Made by a program: the position numbers and the translations under genes
Shown here: positions 34,357 through 42,149 of the stretch, in pieces
How the letters are laid out: each line of letters begins with the position of its first letter
How positions within the stretch are numbered: position 1 is the first letter of the stretch
Notes under the pieces: generated by a model
Told to the model about the DNA's origin: nothing
Database searches by the model: none
What the model saw: the letters and a program-made list of their open reading frames with translations, nothing else
Assembly: GCA_023403845.1 (NCBI GenBank)
Contig: JAEYDL010000006.1
Span: 62,001 to 126,000 of the forward strand
DNA: 64,000 nt
Source of the DNA: Pseudomonadota bacterium
GTDB taxonomy: Bacteria; Desulfobacterota; Desulfovibrionia; Desulfovibrionales; Desulfovibrionaceae
Direction of reading: 5' to 3'

Positions 34357-35919
34357 ATGAATGACGATGTAACAAAACTTCCTTCCGCCGCGAACGACGG
34401 CCCATCGTCCAATGAACTGGACGCTCTCAAACGGCTGATGCGGGAACTGGACAGCATCATTGAGCTGTCCAGCGACGGCATCTACGTGACCGACGGTGCG
34501 GGTAGAACCCTCCGCCTGAATGCGGCCTATGAACAAATCGCCGGAGTCAGACGCGAGGAAATGCTTGGACGCACCATGAACGAACTTATCCGGCTCGGCT
34601 ATCTGAACCAGTCTGTATCCATGCAGGTACTTGAAACCAAAAAACCGCATTCCCTGGTTCAGCGGGTCCGCAGCGGGGCCACCGTCGTGGTCAGCGGCAA
34701 ACCTCTGATCAACGACGCCGGAGAAATCACCCACGTGGTGACCACTGTACGCGACATTGAGGAGCTGAACCGTCTGCGCGCCGAACTTGAAAAAACCGAT
34801 GCGCTGAAAGAGCAGTACAAGCAGGAACTGCAACGCTTGCGCGCGCAGGTGGTTCATGAACCCGAGATCGTTTTCAAGTCCGGTGTGATGCGCAATCTTC
34901 TGGACATGGCTATCCGGGTGGCCGCCGTCGACTCCACCGTCCTCATTCAGGGTGAATCCGGGGTGGGCAAGGAAAGAATTGCGGAACTTATCCACCGTCA
35001 CTCTCCACGCCGGAACAAGCCTTTTCTGAAAGTCAACTGCGCGGCCATTCCAGAAAGTCTGTTTGAATCGGAGCTGTTCGGCTACGTGCGCGGAGCCTTC
35101 ACCGGAGCGCGGCGTGAAGGCAAGGCGGGGCTTTTCGAAGCCGCGGACGGGGGAACCCTGCTCCTTGACGAAGTCGGGGATATGCCTCTCCCCATGCAGG
35201 TCAAGTTGTTGCGGGTCATTCAGGAACGCCAGACCCGACGGGTCGGAGATGTGGTTTCAAAGGACGTGGATGTGCGGCTGCTGGTGGCCACCAATCGCGA
35301 TCTGCGCGACATGGTCAGGCAGGGATCGTTTCGGGAAGATCTCTATTATCGTCTGAGCGTGGTGCCGCTCATGGTCCCCCCTCTGCGTGAACGACGCGAC
35401 GACATTCTGTTTCTGCTCCAGTACTTTTTGCGCAAAAACTGCGCCCGCTACGGACTTGAGCGCCATTTCAGCCGGGATGCGCTTGAAACGCTTCTGCACT
35501 ACAACTGGCCGGGAAATGTCCGCGAGCTGGAAAATCTGGTAGAACGTGTAGTCGTGGTCACACCCAGCTTTGAAATTGATGTCCGTGATCTGTCCATTCT
35601 GGATGTGCCGGAGCGTTTTGCCGGACGGGACTCCCTTCCGGGGCAAGCCCTCTCCATTCAACCGGTGCAACGTCCCGCTTCAACGGTGCTGCCGGATCGG
35701 ACACAGCCCCCCGCCCCCGCAGACACCGATGACGAACTGCTCCAGGTGCCTCTCAGACAATCCCTGCAGGAACTGGAAAGCAGAATTCTGCGCACCGCCT
35801 TTCGGAAACTGGGCAGCTCGCGCAAAGTCGCCCGGGTTCTCGGTATCGACCAGTCCACTGCTCTGCGCAAGGCCCACAAGCTGGGACTGGACAAGAAAGA
35901 CAACGAACGTGTCCCATAA
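34357..35919 (+). CDS. PAS-domain sigma-54-dependent transcriptional activator
   Basis: An enhancer-binding protein. Residues about 25-135 contain a PAS sensor domain. A coiled-coil linker leads to the AAA+ domain, with Walker A GESGVGKE, the sigma-54 loop GAFTGA, and DEVGDMPLPMQ with TNRDLRDMV later. The C-terminal HTH is of the TyrR/Fis type (KLGSSRKVARVLGIDQSTALRKAHKLG). The ATG at 34357 is preferred because the family N-terminus begins here and CGGA is nearby; a TTG at 34327 is possible. The 520-residue product faces the Lrp-type regulator. Its target promoters are unknown; the gcv operon or an amino-acid pathway is a guess. Confidence 0.93.
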   Translation: MNDDVTKLPSAANDGPSSNELDALKRLMRELDSIIELSSDGIYVTDGAGRTLRLNAAYEQIAGVRREEMLGRTMNELIRLGYLNQSVSMQVLETKKPHSLVQRVRSGATVVVSGKPLINDAGEITHVVTTVRDIEELNRLRAELEKTDALKEQYKQELQRLRAQVVHEPEIVFKSGVMRNLLDMAIRVAAVDSTVLIQGESGVGKERIAELIHRHSPRRNKPFLKVNCAAIPESLFESELFGYVRGAFTGARREGKAGLFEAADGGTLLLDEVGDMPLPMQVKLLRVIQERQTRRVGDVVSKDVDVRLLVATNRDLRDMVRQGSFREDLYYRLSVVPLMVPPLRERRDDILFLLQYFLRKNCARYGLERHFSRDALETLLHYNWPGNVRELENLVERVVVVTPSFEIDVRDLSILDVPERFAGRDSLPGQALSIQPVQRPASTVLPDRTQPPAPADTDDELLQVPLRQSLQELESRILRTAFRKLGSSRKVARVLGIDQSTALRKAHKLGLDKKDNERVP

Positions 35920-36412
35920 CTTTCCGTCGAAGATGGCATTCCCGAAGGCAGGCAAAGGACCACGTGTCCAACCATGCCTTGCACGACTTCTCTGGAAAAG
36001 TTGTATCACCGGCAGGACACGATCCGCACATCTGTGCGAATACTCTGGCCCGAATGGAGACGCCAGCAGGACCTCCATGTGTTCTTCCATTCAATTTTCC
36101 TGCCCTGATAGATTCAACAATTTTCCGATGATCGCCGAATCTGAGGAATCATGATATATTCCTCACAGCATGCTTTTCCCGTTACTCCATCTTGTAGCTT
36201 TCGTTCCCCTTTTACTCTATCATGGCTAGTTGATGCCGAGCCGCAGCAGGCATGAGTGTCTTGCCTTGACATGCGATCATTTTGTTTATAGAATATTATA
36301 TATGCAATTTTATATTATCTAACTATTGTTTTTGCCTGATCAGCTCAGGAGCTTACCCCTAACGCTATTTTGTTCCGAAATATTTTTCCGCCCAACGCAA
36401 CACCGGTAACCG
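35920..36412. other. Intergenic region with the GntR promoter
   Basis: No gene is supported here. The 3' half is AT-rich and carries the promoter at 36266-36294. The 5' half has no clear terminator for the sigma-54 activator gene. Confidence 0.45.
36266..36294 (+). promoter_or_regulatory. Near-consensus sigma-70 promoter for the GntR regulator
   Basis: TTGACA at 36266-36271 and TAGAAT at 36289-36294, 17 bases apart, one mismatch from the consensus. A transcript from here would have a leader of about 110 bases before the GntR gene at 36413, with an AT-rich stretch just downstream. Confidence 0.6.
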
Positions 36413-37075
36413 ATGAAAAAATCTACAGTCAAATCCATAACGGCATACAAACTGATCAGGGACGGAATCCTTTCTGGAGAATTTTTGCCGGGTTCCCGGC
36501 TTATTTTGACGGAACTCGAAAAAAAGCTGGGACTGGGCAGAGGCCCGATAAGAGATGCTCTGATGCGCCTGGACCGCTCCGGTCTTGTTGAAAACATCCC
36601 TTTCAAGGGCGCTCTAGTCAAGACGCCTCCGTCCATTCGAGAACTGGAGTATATTTACGAAACCCGCTTGACCATAGAAAAGCTGGCTATCATTGAAGCC
36701 ATGAACAAATCCAATTCACACCATATCTCCAGCCTGCAAAAGATGATCAACGCCTCTCTGAAGGAAATCAACATCCCCCAGAATTTCTATTTTCACGATA
36801 GGAAATTTCATGCCTACCTGTATAAAATAGCCAACATGCCGCACATACAGGATATTATCAACATGCTCAATGAGCATATCGACATTTTTCTGAATACACA
36901 TGTCTACGACTATGCCTATCGCGCGGAATCAATCCGTCACCATCAGAACATAGTCGACGCCATGAAGGCGAGAGATGAGGAAAAACTCCTGCAATATCTT
37001 GAAGCCAACATGACCATCGGACTGGACTATCTGTATAATCGCCTCGCAGAAAAGCAGGCCTTACCGCGTGCATGA
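36413..37075 (+). CDS. GntR/FadR-family regulator with FCD domain
   Basis: A 220-residue regulator. Residues about 10-75 form the winged helix (YKLIRDGILSGEFLPGSRLILTELEKKLGLGRGPIRDALMRLDRSGLVE) and about 80-210 an all-alpha FCD domain that binds carboxylic acids (ETRLTIEKLAI, FHDRKFHAYLY, HHQNIVDAMKARDEEKL). The start at 36413 has only a weak GGTAA site. It faces a TRAP transporter operon for a carboxylate across a shared terminator and probably represses or activates it. A 20-bp AT palindrome upstream of dctP is a candidate target. Confidence 0.9.
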   Translation: MKKSTVKSITAYKLIRDGILSGEFLPGSRLILTELEKKLGLGRGPIRDALMRLDRSGLVENIPFKGALVKTPPSIRELEYIYETRLTIEKLAIIEAMNKSNSHHISSLQKMINASLKEINIPQNFYFHDRKFHAYLYKIANMPHIQDIINMLNEHIDIFLNTHVYDYAYRAESIRHHQNIVDAMKARDEEKLLQYLEANMTIGLDYLYNRLAEKQALPRA

Positions 37076-37092
37076 GGGAGTGTCTTTCACGC

Positions 37093-37130
37093 GTACTGAA
37101 AAAGCAGGCTGTTGCCTGCTTTTTCAGTAC
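37093..37130. terminator. Strong bidirectional terminator
   Basis: Two perfect 17-base arms (GTACTGAAAAAGCAGGC and its complement) around a 4-base loop, with a T-run on each side of the stem. It lies between the convergent GntR gene and the TRAP operon's last gene. Confidence 0.92.
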
Positions 37131-37136
37131 GTCTAC

Positions 37137-38372
37137 TCATGAAGTGGCCATGCGCCACAAGGCCTCACTCGTAATATCCGGGCGACGTTCCCGGACAAAA
37201 CCAAGAGCCTCATCCTTTCTTTGGTGGAGATAAACGGCCGCCTGCGCAAGAACATCCGCAAGCAAATTCAGCTCCTCATCGGTAAAACACAGGGATTTCC
37301 ACATAACGGCCTCATCTCTGGTAACAATGAGCGACAGCATGGCTCCCAGCCCCGGCCACAGCCCCCCGTTTCCTGCATACCGATGCACGCCATCCGACAT
37401 GAAAATGCTGCCGCCCGCGTCGTGACTACAAATGGTTGCCAGCTGCGCCATGAGCGCAACCTTTTCAAAAGAGGTCTTCGCCCTGCCGTAGGCCTCCCCA
37501 ATCCTAGCGATCCGCTGTCCCAGGCGCGCCGTTTCTTCCGGCAGCGACGATTCCATCCTCAAATATGCATCGGACTCGACAAGTACGGGATACCCGCTCT
37601 CTTCCGCCGCCCGAACGTAACACTCTCCGGCGATGGGATTGTCATACTCTCCGTTCCAGCGGACAAACAGCGAATTTCTTTCGAGAGGAGGGTCCATGGC
37701 TGGAGCATAGGCCTTGCCTTCAAGAACCAGCAGTGGCATGTCATCCATCCCCAGCCTGCCCATGACATCTGCCTTGTTGCCTATCGGCACGCAGCCTTCG
37801 GCATCTTCATTGGGTCCGATTCCCCCGCAGGATGCATTGATCGTCAACAGCCAGGATACTGGGAAGCCATCAAGCTCGAGGACCCCGCCCAAATATTCCC
37901 CGCAACAACCCGGCAAATCCTCAGGGGCAGAGACCAGCGCATACGGCCAGCTGACGCGCACTGTGTCCAGCATGGCTCTGGCCGCCGCAAGGCAGAACGC
38001 ACAAGCCTGCGTTCCTGCCCCCTGCCCGTAAACTCTCCCATAAATCTGGCTTGCCAAAGTTTGGGGCGCGGCGCAGTTCCTCCCCACGGCGCACTGCATC
38101 ATCCGCTCCTCGTGCGGCGTGAAGCCATGCAAGGCCGATGCAGTCCCAGTTCCTCCCCCACGAGTGGTCACGACGACCTGCTCGTTCTCCACGACTTCTA
38201 CGGAGGCAATTTCAATATCCAGAGAACAGGCCCTTCCAAGCAACGTCAAAAGAATGGCAAATCCCCCTGAATCCTCCTGAAAAAAACCCGAATGGGAAAA
38301 GGCATGCCCCACTCCTACATGACCGGCAATGCCGATTAGCCCTTTTGAGCTCGCGGACGGCTTCAGTTTCAT
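37137..38372 (-). CDS. Unrecognised 411-residue protein at the end of the TRAP operon
   Basis: I cannot assign this protein to a family. It has no signal peptide or clear membrane segment. Conserved-looking features are an N-terminal GHVGVGHAFSHSGFFQED block rich in His, Asp and Gly, a TTRGGGTGTASALHG segment, a CAFCLAAA motif, CCGEYLGG and SCGGIGPNEDAEG. The His/Cys-rich motifs suggest a metal- or cofactor-binding enzyme. The ATG at 38372 has GAGG upstream and lies seven bases before the stop of dctM, so it is translated from the same transcript as the TRAP genes. It likely metabolises the imported substrate, but this rests on context alone. Confidence 0.75.
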   Translation of the reverse strand: MKLKPSASSKGLIGIAGHVGVGHAFSHSGFFQEDSGGFAILLTLLGRACSLDIEIASVEVVENEQVVVTTRGGGTGTASALHGFTPHEERMMQCAVGRNCAAPQTLASQIYGRVYGQGAGTQACAFCLAAARAMLDTVRVSWPYALVSAPEDLPGCCGEYLGGVLELDGFPVSWLLTINASCGGIGPNEDAEGCVPIGNKADVMGRLGMDDMPLLVLEGKAYAPAMDPPLERNSLFVRWNGEYDNPIAGECYVRAAEESGYPVLVESDAYLRMESSLPEETARLGQRIARIGEAYGRAKTSFEKVALMAQLATICSHDAGGSIFMSDGVHRYAGNGGLWPGLGAMLSLIVTRDEAVMWKSLCFTDEELNLLADVLAQAAVYLHQRKDEALGFVRERRPDITSEALWRMATS

Positions 38373-38379
38373 GATGACC

Positions 38380-39651
38380 TCACAACAGGAACAATGAAAG
38401 TTGCGGAACAAAGGCGAGCACGAACAATCCCAATATCATGATCCCTACAAAGGGAAGCACGGCCACGCTCAACCGTTCGATGGAAATGCCAGAAATACCG
38501 CAGGCGACAAATAGATTCACACCGACGGGTGGCGTCAGAAATCCGATGGACACAGCAACGATCATAACGATACCGAAATGCGTCATGTCGATACCCGCCG
38601 CACTTGCCAGCGGCTGAAGCAGAGGTGTCAGAATGAGTATGTTTGCCAGCGCGTCCATGAACGTTCCCATAATCAGCAGAAGCACAATAATGACAGACAA
38701 CAGAATATACTTGTTTCCCGTCATCCCTGAAAGTCCCTCCACGATGAGATCGGGAACGTTATAGATCATCAGCAGCTGTCCCAGCGCAGACGCCGTGGCT
38801 ACCACGATAAAAATGGATGCCGAGGTCAGGCAGGAACTCCTGAAAATGTCACGGATGCTTTTCCAAGTAAGTGTCTTGAGGATCAGTCCTTCGGTCACAA
38901 AAGCGTACACTACGGCAATGGCCCCCGCCTCCGTGGGAGTCGTTATACCCCCATAGATACCCCCAAGAACAATGACGGGGACGACCAGTGCATATTTGGC
39001 ATGGGAAAAGGCACGAAGGGTTTCACGCCATGAAGCCCGCTCGGCTCTGTTCACAGGCTGCGTCCGCTTGGCAATCAGATAGCTCACGGCCATCAGCAAC
39101 AGCCCGATGAAAATACCCGGGAAGATACCGCAGATAAACAGATCCCCTACGGAAACGTTGGCAGTCGTTCCATAGATGATCAATGGGACAGACGGAGGAA
39201 TCATGACGCCGAGGCATCCGCCTGCGGTATTCACGGCGGAAGAAAAATCCTTTTTGTATCCTTCTCGTTCCATCGCGGGAATCATAATGCCGCCCACTGC
39301 GGCAACAGTCGCCGGGGCAGAGCCGCTGAGAGCGCCGTAAAACATGCACGTCAGAATGGAGACATGCGCAAGGCCTCCGGTAATATGCCCGACGAGGCAT
39401 TTCGAAAAACTGAGTAGAGACTGTGCCATGCTCCCCTTTTGCATGATCTCGCCAGAGAGGATGAAGAAGGGGACGGCGAGCAAAGGAAAGGAATCCAGCG
39501 AAAAGAAAAGTTTCTGCATCAAAAATTCCGGAGGCAGATCCCCCGCAAGCAAGGCGACGACCACACTCGACCCTATGGCGACGCCTATAGGCACACTTAC
39601 TATCAGAAACACCACAAGCGTAACGGCAGCAAGAAGAATAGGCAGTTCCAT
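38380..39651 (-). CDS. dctM: TRAP transporter large permease (DctM-like)
   Basis: The 12-helix membrane component of a TRAP carboxylate transporter. The 423-residue protein has VGVAIGSSVV-type repeats at its N-terminus and the family segments GEIMQKGSMAQSLL, GALSGSAPATVAAVGGIMIPAM and VIIVLLLIMGTFMDALANILILTPLLQPLA. The start is ATG 39651 with AGGAG eight bases upstream, overlapping the dctQ stop codon (TGATG); a GTG nine bases earlier is less likely. It lies in the order dctP-dctQ-dctM-unknown. Confidence 0.95.
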   Translation of the reverse strand: MELPILLAAVTLVVFLIVSVPIGVAIGSSVVVALLAGDLPPEFLMQKLFFSLDSFPLLAVPFFILSGEIMQKGSMAQSLLSFSKCLVGHITGGLAHVSILTCMFYGALSGSAPATVAAVGGIMIPAMEREGYKKDFSSAVNTAGGCLGVMIPPSVPLIIYGTTANVSVGDLFICGIFPGIFIGLLLMAVSYLIAKRTQPVNRAERASWRETLRAFSHAKYALVVPVIVLGGIYGGITTPTEAGAIAVVYAFVTEGLILKTLTWKSIRDIFRSSCLTSASIFIVVATASALGQLLMIYNVPDLIVEGLSGMTGNKYILLSVIIVLLLIMGTFMDALANILILTPLLQPLASAAGIDMTHFGIVMIVAVSIGFLTPPVGVNLFVACGISGISIERLSVAVLPFVGIMILGLFVLAFVPQLSLFLL

Positions 39652-40139
39652 CAAAAGCACTCCTGCAGCAAAGTGTTCTCATGCATGGCTCCCTTGCCAA
39701 AAAGCTTTAGGAATGCCCGAATCCCCATGCACGCCATCCCTAACGGCAGCCAAGTGTATGCGATCCACATAGGAAACTGCATCGCGGGGGCGACCTGCCC
39801 GGTCTGGCAGACAAACCAGGCCATGCGCACACCCCATACTGTCATGAAGCTGCAGAATACGACGGTAACGATTACGGAAATACGAGGAAGATATTTGGCG
39901 CACCACGTTCCCCCGCTTGAACGCAGGATGGTAATGGCCAGATGCTTGTCTTTCTGCTCCGCGTAGCTGGAACCGACATAGACCGAGGCGATGAATAGAT
40001 ACCTGCCCAGCTCTTCAGGCCAATCGAGGGAATATGATACGCAGTACCGGAAAAAAACCTGGAGAATGATCACCACGGACATCAGGACAAGAAGGGAAGA
40101 GGAAAGAATCTCCTCGAATCTTTCAAGACAGCGAATCAT
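39651..40139 (-). CDS. dctQ: TRAP transporter small permease (DctQ-like)
   Basis: The four-helix small subunit of a TRAP transporter, 162 residues. Its hydrophobic segments include LLVLMSVVIILQVFFRY, YLFIASVYVGSSYAE and ISVIVTVVFCSFMTVW, with the typical DWPEELGRYLF in the first half. The ATG at 40139 follows AAAGGAA; the open frame upstream overlaps dctP and has no similarity. It ends in the dctM start codon. Confidence 0.92.
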   Translation of the reverse strand: MIRCLERFEEILSSSLLVLMSVVIILQVFFRYCVSYSLDWPEELGRYLFIASVYVGSSYAEQKDKHLAITILRSSGGTWCAKYLPRISVIVTVVFCSFMTVWGVRMAWFVCQTGQVAPAMQFPMWIAYTWLPLGMACMGIRAFLKLFGKGAMHENTLLQECF

Positions 40140-40192
40140 CGGACGTCTTCCTTTGTTAGGAAATTGATGGGGCCCGCAGGGGCCCCTGCAAG

Positions 40193-41179
40193 TCATTTCC
40201 CGTTGACGGTATCTCTGATTTCCTGAACAACGGCCGGAGGTACCGAGTCAGCGAATTCGGCATAGATGTGCTTCGTGGCGTCAATCCAGCGCTGCCGCTC
40301 CTCGGGGGACAATTCAATAATCTCTCCACCCTGCTCCACGATTTTCCGCCTGATCATATCCTCATTCTTGCGGATCGTTTCCCGTTCAAACTTCTGCATG
40401 ACGGCAAAGGATTCCTGGATCCACTGTCTCTGTTGCTCATTCAACCCGCTCCAGAAGGATTTTGAAACCAGGACGAGATGAGGGCTATAGAAGCTGCTGG
40501 TCATCGTGACATATTTGGTTATCTCGGGGAACTTGTTGAACCAGGCGAGATTCAAGTCGATGTCGATGGCGTCGACGGTCTTCTGCTGCAGAGCCGTATA
40601 CACTTCTCCCCAGGCCACCGGCGTAGGATTCATGCCCAGAGACTTCAAAATGGCGATGTGAGCCTTGGAATGAGTCGCGCGGATCTTGAGATCCTTCGCA
40701 TCTTCCAAAGTCCGCACGGGACGGCTGCTGAAAATGTTCCTGAATCCGATCTCAATATAACCAAGACCAAGAATATTGTTTTTTTCAAGTGCCTTGGCCA
40801 GATCCTTCCCCAGAGGTCCATCCGTGATTAGGTCGGAACTCGCGTAATCGGGAATCAGATAGGGCATATCGAACATCATCAGTCTGGGATTAAATACCGA
40901 AAAATTATTGGTAGCGTCAGCCCCCATCTGAAGCACGCCCATCTGAAGTCCTTGAACCACGGCGTCAAAATTGCCGTATTTCGAGCTGTCGTAGATCTGT
41001 ACCTTGAATGCTCCGCCGGAACGTTTTTCAAGGTCGGACTTAAAAAGTTCGAAGGCCTGCCCTTCTGGGTGCGACGGAACATTCGGATGCGCGACCTTGA
41101 TCACCATTGCGGCAACACTTGGCGAGACAAACATCGCGACGAACATACAGGAGAGAATAAAGAAACGAAAAATCCTCAT
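40193..41179 (-). CDS. dctP: TRAP transporter substrate-binding protein (DctP-like)
   Basis: Periplasmic receptor, 328 residues, with a Sec signal peptide of about 23 residues (ends near SPSVAAM). The mature protein begins VIKVAHPNVPSHPEGQAFELF. Arg in LKIRATHSKAHIAIL region and the segment TPVAWGEVYTALQQKTVDAIDIDL are typical of DctP, where an Arg and a Lys/Asn pin the carboxylate ligand. The ATG at 41179 has a G-rich site upstream. The ligand is unknown; a sulfonate or small dicarboxylate is possible in this kind of bacterium. Confidence 0.94.
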   Translation of the reverse strand: MRIFRFFILSCMFVAMFVSPSVAAMVIKVAHPNVPSHPEGQAFELFKSDLEKRSGGAFKVQIYDSSKYGNFDAVVQGLQMGVLQMGADATNNFSVFNPRLMMFDMPYLIPDYASSDLITDGPLGKDLAKALEKNNILGLGYIEIGFRNIFSSRPVRTLEDAKDLKIRATHSKAHIAILKSLGMNPTPVAWGEVYTALQQKTVDAIDIDLNLAWFNKFPEITKYVTMTSSFYSPHLVLVSKSFWSGLNEQQRQWIQESFAVMQKFERETIRKNEDMIRRKIVEQGGEIIELSPEERQRWIDATKHIYAEFADSVPPAVVQEIRDTVNGK

Positions 41180-41684
41180 GACGCCCCCCTAACTTTACAG
41201 GTGAAGAACCAAAACAGTCTCTGCCGAATATGCTTGCAGAACGTCCGGATCGTCCTGTCATGCTCAATCACTGTTTTATCGTCTTCGAGGCCCACGCCGA
41301 CCGGGTCGGCATTTGTGAAAAGAATTTTCCAATAAGGTCAAATTGCTTGATCTGTCTCTTTTTGTCAATATTTCATAAAATATTTTTAAAAATATTTAAT
41401 ATCATATTGAATTAAATATAAATATTATAGTTTCAAGTCATGTTTTATTCCTTTTTAAATATTCAAGAAAAAGCATACCATTCAATAACATATTAAAATA
41501 TATTATTTTTATACACTATATTACATATACAGATCTTCTCTTCCGGCTTTTTCGATCCGAAAACGTTCCCGACCGGACCGGTCCGTATGAATGGCAACAT
41601 TCTCTCCGGCTACAACAAAATATCCGCCGAGCCTGTATTCGGAACGAGGTTACGGCGGGACAGAGGGGATCCGGCAAAAAACAA
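41180..41684. other. AT-rich control region of the TRAP operon
   Basis: No gene is supported. From about 41320 to 41530 the sequence is strongly AT-rich and holds the palindrome at 41378-41397. It should carry the minus-strand promoter of dctP. A TTGACA is present on the minus strand at 41363-41368 but its -10 partner is poor. Confidence 0.45.
41378..41397. repeat. Perfect 20-bp AT palindrome upstream of dctP
   Basis: AAATATTTTTAAAAATATTT reads the same on both strands. Its place in the TRAP promoter region makes it a candidate operator for the neighbouring GntR-type regulator; a similar but different palindrome lies upstream of tctC. Confidence 0.5.
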
Positions 41685-41714
41685 GGCATGCACTGGAAAC
41701 AACCAGTGCATGCC
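41685..41714 (-). terminator. Strong terminator on the minus strand
   Basis: Perfect 12-base arms GGCATGCACTGG and CCAGTGCATGCC around a 6-base loop, followed on the minus strand by TTGTTTTTT. It lies far from any long gene on that strand, so a small transcript may end here. Confidence 0.85.
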
Positions 41715-41775
41715 CTCTATGCATAGCAACGACAAAATGTTCGGTTCAAAAGCAGCCTTTCAATCGACTTAGCGA

Positions 41776-41922
41776 TCAACATTCTCTGCTCCAGGCCCTC
41801 CAGCCGTTAAAAAAACTCGGAGGAAAACCCGTTACACCCAGGTGCTCCTTCAACTCCCCGTTTTCGTTTATGAGCAGGCTGTGTGTTCCCATGACTATCC
41901 AACACGTCATAACCCCCCGCAT
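41776..41922 (-). CDS. Possible small protein (48 aa) between two terminators
   Basis: A 49-codon frame, starting at ATG 41922 or ATG 41910 (which follows a G-run), that contains SLLINENGELKEHLGVTGF and FFNGWRAWSREC. I do not recognise it. It lies between a terminator at 41980-42009, which closes the MFS gene, and one at 41685-41714, which would end its own message. No promoter or proper ribosome site was found, so a non-coding RNA or chance frame is equally possible. Confidence 0.28.
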   Translation of the reverse strand: MRGVMTCWIVMGTHSLLINENGELKEHLGVTGFPPSFFNGWRAWSREC

Positions 41923-41979
41923 GGCAGGTGAAATTCTGTTTCAGCTGCTTCGCTCCTTCATTCGGCTGAAGCCGTATAC

Positions 41980-42009
41980 AAAAGGGGTGTCCGCAAGCGG
42001 ACACCCCTT
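41980..42009 (-). terminator. Terminator after the MFS gene
   Basis: Perfect 14-base arms (AAAGGGGTGTCCGC and its complement) with a 2-base loop, about 140 bases after the MFS stop and followed by TTTTG on the minus strand. Confidence 0.75.
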
Positions 42010-42149
42010 TGCTTTATCTTGAACAAATATCTGCCAACCACGGGACTCATAACAAGGCATTTTCGACAGAATGTCCCTCTGGACGCTCAACCTCCTTGTT
42101 TCTGGCTGCGCTTGGCAAGCATAAAACAGGACTTCCGGTTTGAGAACAT

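Noticed and set aside
41587..42022. Plus-strand frames in the 41.6-42.0 kb gap
   Set aside because: They run across two perfect hairpins and have no recognisable features.
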